Positions 5,621 through 9,193 of a stretch of DNA of 9,193 nt are shown in pieces. The first letter of the stretch is position 1. The number at the start of each line of letters is the position of its first letter. The DNA comes from Acidobacteriota bacterium (GTDB taxonomy: Bacteria; Acidobacteriota; Terriglobia; Terriglobales; Acidobacteriaceae), in assembly GCA_021802085.1 (NCBI GenBank), contig JAKAAZ010000147.1, forward strand, positions 1 to 9,193, in the 5' to 3' direction. Made by a program: the position numbers and the translations under genes. Below the pieces are notes generated by a model, which saw nothing but the letters and a program-made list of their open reading frames with translations, searched no databases and was not told the DNA's origin.

Positions 5621-6100
5621 ATGGAACGGAAATATGAAGTGATGTTTATCCTGCGCCCGGATGTGATTGGCGAAGAAGCGGACAAGCTGATCGCAGGCTT
5701 TGAAGCCACCATTAACAAGGGCAACGGCAAGCTGGTGTCGAGCGAGAAGCTGGGGAACCGCAAGCTCGCTTATACCGTCCGCAAGTTCAATGAGGGCAAC
5801 TACAACCTGCTGACCGTGGAAGCGGATGGCAGCCTGGTGGCGGAACTGGAGCGCCGCTTGCGCGTCACCGAGCCGGTCATCAAGTTCATCACCGTGCGCA
5901 TGGACGAGGAAGAAAAGCGGATCAACAAGATCAAGAAGCTGCGGTCGACCAAGATCAAGCAGAGCACGGTGAATGCACAGGCTGCACAAGCGAATGCCGC
6001 TGCCGCCGCATCCCAGGCTGCCGCATCGCAACCGGTCGCGCCACAGCGCAGCGTGGAACGGCCCGCGGAAACCGCAGCGGCGCCAGAAGCCATCGCATAG
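5621..6100 (+). CDS. rpsF: 30S ribosomal protein S6
   Basis: S6 is a small-subunit platform protein that binds 16S rRNA together with S18. Residues 1-100 form the ferredoxin-like S6 fold. It opens with MERKYEVMFILRPD, continues with GKLVSSEKLGNRKLAYTV (36-53) and GNYNLLTVEAD (59-69), then LERRLRVTEPVIKFITVR (76-93). E. coli S6 is about 130 residues including a tail. Here 159 residues are predicted, with a charged linker (RINKIKKLRS) and then a low-complexity Ala/Gln/Pro-rich tail from about 117 to the end. The tail is probably disordered. The gene is followed by rpsR and rplI with no ssb between rpsF and rpsR, which is the Gram-negative style arrangement. The start has only GAGAG as a possible Shine-Dalgarno sequence. 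Confidence 0.95.
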   Translation: MERKYEVMFILRPDVIGEEADKLIAGFEATINKGNGKLVSSEKLGNRKLAYTVRKFNEGNYNLLTVEADGSLVAELERRLRVTEPVIKFITVRMDEEEKRINKIKKLRSTKIKQSTVNAQAAQANAAAAASQAAASQPVAPQRSVERPAETAAAPEAIA

Positions 6101-6122
6101 CGGGGCCAACCCAAACATTTTT

Positions 6123-6188
6123 GTGGGCGATGCCCACTGCATGTTCAACAGAAGGAAACAAGTTCACGCGCCAGAGACGCTCTCTGGC
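6123..6188 (+). promoter_or_regulatory. Two hairpins between rpsF and rpsR
   Basis: GTGGGC (6123-6128) pairs with GCCCAC (6132-6137) around GAT. GCCAGAGA (6170-6177) pairs with TCTCTGGC (6181-6188) around CGC, a perfect 8-bp stem ending 20 bases before the rpsR ATG. The second ends about ten bases before the AAGGAG ribosome binding site. It may mark an mRNA processing or stability point that sets S6 and S18 levels separately. Neither hairpin has a T run, so they are not ordinary terminators. Confidence 0.35.
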
Positions 6189-6208
6189 AGAAGAGAAGGA
6201 GTCGCAGC

Positions 6209-6529
6209 ATGGCAGAAGAAAGATCTCAATCGACATCGCAAGAAGGATCGTCCCACTCCGGCCCACGGCCACCGCGCCCGGCAGGCGCAGGCAGCGGCCC
6301 CGGCGGACGCAAGTTTTTCCGTCGCAAGAAAGTTTGCAAGTTCTGCGTGGAGAAGATCGACGCAATTCCCTACCGCGACGTGCGGCTGTTGCAGGGTTTC
6401 GTTGCGGAAAGCGGGAAGATCGTTCCCCGCCGCCTGACCGGCGTCTGCACCACGCACCAGCGCCGCGTCACCCGCGCCATCAAGCAGGCTCGCAACATCG
6501 CGCTGCTGCCGTTTGCCCAGCGCCACTAG
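6209..6529 (+). CDS. rpsR: 30S ribosomal protein S18
   Basis: S18 partners S6 on the platform of the small subunit. The conserved core runs from about residue 34 (GRKFFRRKKVCKFC) through the IDAIPYRDVRLLQGF and GKIVPRRLTGVC blocks to RAIKQARNIALLPF near the C-terminus. Cys43, Cys46, Cys80 and His83 form a CxxC...CxxH set. This suggests the zinc-binding (C+) version of S18, as described for several ribosomal proteins; E. coli S18 lacks it. The protein has 106 residues, somewhat above the usual 75-90, because of a Ser/Gly/Pro-rich N-terminus of about 33 residues. ATG 6209 is well supported by AAGGAG eight bases upstream. The stop codon lies inside a 14-base palindrome, and rplI begins 42 bases later. 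Confidence 0.95.
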   Translation: MAEERSQSTSQEGSSHSGPRPPRPAGAGSGPGGRKFFRRKKVCKFCVEKIDAIPYRDVRLLQGFVAESGKIVPRRLTGVCTTHQRRVTRAIKQARNIALLPFAQRH

Positions 6530-6571
6530 AGCTCTAGTCGCGGCCATAGAAGATTTTTCGGAGATTAGGAC

Positions 6572-7027
6572 ATGGAAATTATTTTGAAGGAAGATATCGA
6601 GAACCTCGGGCATCGCGGGGATGTCGTGAAAGTCGCTCAAGGATATGGCCGCAATTTTCTGTTGCCGCGCAACCTGGCCATCGAGGCCACGGCGGGAAAT
6701 AAAGCCGTCATTGAGCAGATGAAAAACTCCTCGGTGCGCCGCTTCGCCAAGGAAAAGGCCGATGCCGAATTGCTGGTGCAGCAATTGGACCGGGTGGAGT
6801 TGAACTTTACGCGCAAGACCGGCGACAACGATCATCTGTTTGGCTCCGTCACCGGGCCGGATATCGCGCAGGCGCTCGAATCGCAGGGCTTTCAGATCGA
6901 TCGCCGCAAGGTGCAGTTGGAAGAGCCTCTGAAATCGCTGGGCGAGTTCCTCGTGCCTGTCCGCCTCCATCGGGAAGTGACCGCGCATGTCAAGGTGACG
7001 GTCGCGAAAGAAGCCGACGCGGAGTAG
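6572..7027 (+). CDS. rplI: 50S ribosomal protein L9
   Basis: L9 binds 23S rRNA domain V near the base of the L1 stalk and helps maintain reading frame. The N-terminal domain carries the family signature: NLGHRGDVVKVAQGYGRNFL at residues 11-30, then LPRNLAIEAT. A long connecting helix follows (about 42-75, MKNSSVRRFAKEKADAEL). The C-terminal domain begins near LFGSVTGPDIAQAL (88-101) and runs to LHREVTAHVKVTV. The length of 151 residues is normal. GGAG lies nine bases before the ATG. It is the last gene of the rightward ribosomal protein group. A small hairpin with five T residues starts one base after its stop, and a gene on the opposite strand ends 26 bases away. Confidence 0.96.
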   Translation: MEIILKEDIENLGHRGDVVKVAQGYGRNFLLPRNLAIEATAGNKAVIEQMKNSSVRRFAKEKADAELLVQQLDRVELNFTRKTGDNDHLFGSVTGPDIAQALESQGFQIDRRKVQLEEPLKSLGEFLVPVRLHREVTAHVKVTVAKEADAE

Positions 7028-7048
7028 TTCGCGCCGGCGAAGGTTTTT
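7028..7048 (+). terminator. Probable intrinsic terminator after rplI
   Basis: TTCGC (7028-7032) pairs with GCGAA (7037-7041) around GCCG, followed by GG and five T residues (7044-7048). It directly abuts the rplI stop and lies before the end of the convergent metallophosphoesterase gene. The stem is short, so termination could be partial. Confidence 0.45.
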
Positions 7049-7053
7049 GGGCG

Positions 7054-7809
7054 CTACTGGCCCACGCGCAGGCGCCATGCCAGCATATCCGGCAGGCCGG
7101 CACGTCGAATCCGCATCTGCGCCAGTCGTACGTCGTACGGCACGCGGAAGAATGTGACCCGCTCGGCCTGATCGTCGTAGAGCGCGAAGGCCGCTCTCCA
7201 ATCGCGGTCGCGCGGCTGGCCGACCGCGCCGGGATTGATCAGGTACGTTGCGCCGCTCCGCAAATCCAGGTCGTAACTTTCCGCTGCGTCATCGCGGGTA
7301 TACACCGGTTTCAGCGGGAACCATTCGCCTTCCGCGTTCGCGGCGAACCCACCCTGCACATGCGTGTGGCCGAAGAACGTCACCTGCGTGCGCGCATGCG
7401 TCCATTGTTCCCGCGCCTCCCACGTGGAGAACAGGTATTCATCCTCATCGACCAGGGAGCCATGCACGCAGCTTACCCGGTCGTCATTCGTAAGAATGGG
7501 ACCACGCGGCAATTGCTTCAGCCATTGGAGCGATGCTGGATCGAGCTGGCCCCGCGTCCATTCCACGGCCCGGAACGCGATGGGATTGAAGTATTCGGCG
7601 TCGATGAGTCCGGCGCAGGCGCGGTCGTGATTTCCGCGCACAAACATCGTGCCAATCTCGCGCGCCCGCTCGATAACGGCTTGGGGAGCTGCGCCATAGC
7701 CGACCACATCTCCCAGGTTCCAGACAACATCGTGCCGCGGCGCCGCCGCCAGAACCGCGTCCAGGGCGTCGATGTTCGCGTGAATGTCGGAAAGAATCAG
7801 CGCCCGCAT
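7054..7809 (-). CDS. Calcineurin-like metallophosphoesterase
   Basis: Predicted protein of 251 residues with the full set of dinuclear-metal ligands of the family: DIHAN (Asp8, His10), GDVVGYG (Asp34), GNHD (Asn60, His61), CVHGS (His116) and GHTH (His148, His150). The length and the GYG after the second motif fit the small soluble metallophosphoesterase group (YfcE/MJ0936-like). The substrate cannot be told from sequence; members cleave phosphodiesters or phosphomonoesters of nucleotides and other small molecules. No signal peptide or membrane segment is visible, so it is probably cytoplasmic. The ATG at 7809 starts directly at the MRALILSDIHAN beta strand, as expected, though there is no clear Shine-Dalgarno sequence. 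It is convergent with rplI and appears to be transcribed alone. Confidence 0.9.
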   Translation of the reverse strand: MRALILSDIHANIDALDAVLAAAPRHDVVWNLGDVVGYGAAPQAVIERAREIGTMFVRGNHDRACAGLIDAEYFNPIAFRAVEWTRGQLDPASLQWLKQLPRGPILTNDDRVSCVHGSLVDEDEYLFSTWEAREQWTHARTQVTFFGHTHVQGGFAANAEGEWFPLKPVYTRDDAAESYDLDLRSGATYLINPGAVGQPRDRDWRAAFALYDDQAERVTFFRVPYDVRLAQMRIRRAGLPDMLAWRLRVGQ

Positions 7810-8036
7810 AGTTGGCCGCCCGCGCTGTCGCAGGCAACAGTTCCCATGCTATCCGCTGGCGCTCTTCAGCGTCACGCTGTGTACTCTCGCGGCGCGCCTT
7901 CATTCCCGAATCGCCCACCCAATGGCAGCCCGCGCCATTTTGGCAATTTGCTTATCCACCCACAGGCCAGGTTAGCAAGTGGCGCTAACGTGCTCGACGC
8001 ATTCTTCGATCCTAAACGGCTTAATTGGAATCCGAC
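7810..8036. other. Spacer without a gene
   Basis: I see no convincing gene in these 227 bases upstream of the metallophosphoesterase. They hold a 6-bp inverted repeat (GTTAGC 7971-7976 with GCTAAC 7984-7989, loop of seven). A single DnaA-box-like TTATCCACC lies at 7952-7960. The composition changes from GC-rich on the left to more AT-rich near the HEPN-like gene, consistent with a junction between core and accessory DNA. Confidence 0.5.
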
Positions 8037-9110
8037 CTAAAACAAAATGCCGCCTGCGCCTTCTTGAATCCCAGTGACGATAGGATTTAGTTGGAAATGA
8101 TTGGCAAACGTTAGCACTCGTTGATCAAGAAAGATTATGGTCTCTTTCGCTATGCCAAATGCTTCTGTTGCCTCCGCCCATGTGAACGACGCTACGCCCG
8201 CGTGGACAGCGCGGTTACGCTTATGTGCGAGTACATCTCTCCATCGTAGATGGAGGCCGCTTCCCACAAACTGCCTATAGGGCAGTCCGTACCGTTCACA
8301 ATGTGTCCGAGTGTGCGATTCGAGCGCCTTAAGACGCCGTGAAATCCCCTCATACTGAGGATCGTTCTCGAGCAAGTTCCACGTATCGGCATCACTGCTT
8401 CCGAAGGCAACAAGAATGCGGTAGAGCAATTGCAGAACATGGACCTCTACAGCAGTGGCTGCGTGAACGATAGCCAGCTTAAAGTCGTGATCGACTTGCA
8501 GACTTCTGAGCGACTCCATAACAAGTTCGTAGCTGAGGGGCATTTCGTACTTGGTCCTCAGGAAAGTGGCTAGGATCCCAAGCGCAGGCTCCGCAATTTG
8601 AACTTTCGGTCCGAGACGATCAAAGCTGTTGGGCCGAAGTATATTGACTCCTCCGTGCCCAACCTGATAGTAAAACGTCCGCCCCTTGGAAAGGGTCGCA
8701 AAGAGTTGTTCAACGGTCAATCCCTGCTCTTCAACCGTTAGAGGACTCGAATGACAGGCTGCGAAATATAAGTTCCGAACAGCGGAGACGCGACCCACCC
8801 GGTAATCTTCCATAAAGAGGCGGTACTTATCCAAGAACAGATTTAGAATGTCTGTCGCGCGCTGGAGCAGATAATCGTCTTTGCGCCCAAGCGCGCCAAG
8901 GTCGTCTTCAAGAAAGGTGACCTGAATTTCAGAGTAATACTTTGTCTCAGCGAAGCCACCGTCGGGTCCGCAGTGCACATTCAGCGTCGCTTTCTCGGTG
9001 CCATCCTTCAGGCGGGAACAAATGACGTAGCTGTAATCCTCTCGCGGGCGTTCAAATTCGCGAGCTTTAGATTCTTCAATCTTTATTCGTAGACAAAAAT
9101 AGTTCAACAA
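8037..9110 (-). CDS. Uncharacterised protein with a C-terminal HEPN-like domain
   Basis: I do not recognise a named family for the whole protein. The last 150 or so residues look like a HEPN all-helical domain. A helix with DHDFKLAIVHAATAVEVHVL leads, a middle region follows, and RNRAVHAG then fits the RNxxxH motif of HEPN ribonucleases, trailed by a final long helix (ATEAFGIAKETIIFLDQ). The first 200 or so residues mix strands and helices and show no motif I can name. There is no signal peptide or clear membrane segment. The start is uncertain: no ATG lies near the 5' end. TTG 9110 (or the adjacent TTG 9107) gives about 357 residues and avoids the upstream gene, whereas TTG 9158 would overlap it by 35 bases. 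Base composition is more AT-rich than the neighbouring core genes, suggesting acquired DNA. A role in RNA cleavage or defence is inferred from the motif alone. Confidence 0.6.
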   Translation of the reverse strand: MLNYFCLRIKIEESKAREFERPREDYSYVICSRLKDGTEKATLNVHCGPDGGFAETKYYSEIQVTFLEDDLGALGRKDDYLLQRATDILNLFLDKYRLFMEDYRVGRVSAVRNLYFAACHSSPLTVEEQGLTVEQLFATLSKGRTFYYQVGHGGVNILRPNSFDRLGPKVQIAEPALGILATFLRTKYEMPLSYELVMESLRSLQVDHDFKLAIVHAATAVEVHVLQLLYRILVAFGSSDADTWNLLENDPQYEGISRRLKALESHTRTHCERYGLPYRQFVGSGLHLRWRDVLAHKRNRAVHAGVASFTWAEATEAFGIAKETIIFLDQRVLTFANHFQLNPIVTGIQEGAGGILF

Positions 9111-9123
9111 ACATGCAGTAACA

Positions 9124-9192
9124 TCAGGCGGCTTGTAACAGGTCAACGATGTTCTCAATGGCCTTGTCGGCCTTGTGGTAGGCGGCTTCCAG
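9124..9192 (-). CDS. C-terminal end of an unidentified gene
   Basis: Reading leftward from the right edge, 22 codons end in TGA at 9126-9124. The peptide (LEAAYHKADKAIENIVDLL then QAA) has a regular amphipathic helical pattern and a natural-looking terminus. It is therefore probably the true end of a gene whose body lies outside the window. Its stop is only 13 bases before the likely start of the HEPN-like gene in the same direction, so the two may form an operon. I cannot name the family from so short a piece. Confidence 0.4.
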   Translation of the reverse strand: MEAAYHKADKAIENIVDLLQAA

Positions 9193-9193
9193 T

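Noticed and set aside
6525..6538. 14-base perfect palindrome ACTAGAGCTCTAGT over the rpsR stop codon
   Set aside because: A palindrome this long is expected about once by chance in a window of this size. It has no loop or T run, so it is unlikely to be a terminator.
7952..7960. DnaA-box-like TTATCCACC, as a hint of a replication origin
   Set aside because: There is a single imperfect copy with no cluster, no AT-rich unwinding region and no dnaA or dnaN nearby, so chance is the better explanation.
7360..8040. A 226-codon + strand frame spanning the metallophosphoesterase gene and the spacer beyond it
   Set aside because: Most of it is opposite the metallophosphoesterase motifs, and the part in the spacer has no protein-like pattern.
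1..9193. CRISPR array, insertion sequence or prophage gene
   Set aside because: I found no regularly spaced direct repeats, no transposase-like protein, no terminal inverted repeats and no phage structural genes on either strand.

Overview
The window is a block of bacterial housekeeping genes with an accessory module at each end. I infer a member of the Acidobacteriota. The reasons are the moderately high GC of the core genes, an IspE about 50 residues longer than usual, and a ThyX-like protein that appears larger than a canonical ThyX. This assignment is by recall and gene style, not by any search.

Left part (1-1488). The 3' end of a ThyX-family gene runs in from the left edge on the + strand. 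An AT-rich spacer follows, holding a terminator-like hairpin that could work in both directions. Next is a two-gene toxin-antitoxin module on the - strand. Its toxin gene (TumE/DUF6516-like) comes first, and a winged-helix antitoxin gene follows two bases later.

Core (1489-7048). Reading rightwards on the + strand are ispE, tRNA-Gln(UUG), prs, rplY, pth, rpsF, rpsR and rplI. The order ispE, tRNA-Gln, prs, rplY, pth is also known from Pseudomonas, so this is a conserved cluster. It supplies isoprenoid precursor, PRPP, a 5S-rRNA-binding protein, peptidyl-tRNA recycling and three ribosomal proteins. Spacers are mostly short. The prs-rplY spacer is unusual in carrying three hairpins in a row, and the spacers before rpsF and rpsR also hold inverted repeats. 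A small hairpin with a T run closes the rplI end.

Right part (7049-9193). On the - strand are a metallophosphoesterase that meets rplI tail to tail, a 227-base spacer, a protein with a C-terminal HEPN-like domain (RNxxxH motif) and the last 22 codons of another gene cut by the right edge. The HEPN-like gene and its truncated neighbour look like accessory, possibly defence-related, DNA next to the housekeeping block.

The points most worth following up are the HEPN-like protein with its cut-off partner, the inverted repeat between the divergent toxin-antitoxin and ispE promoters, and the hairpin array ahead of rplY.
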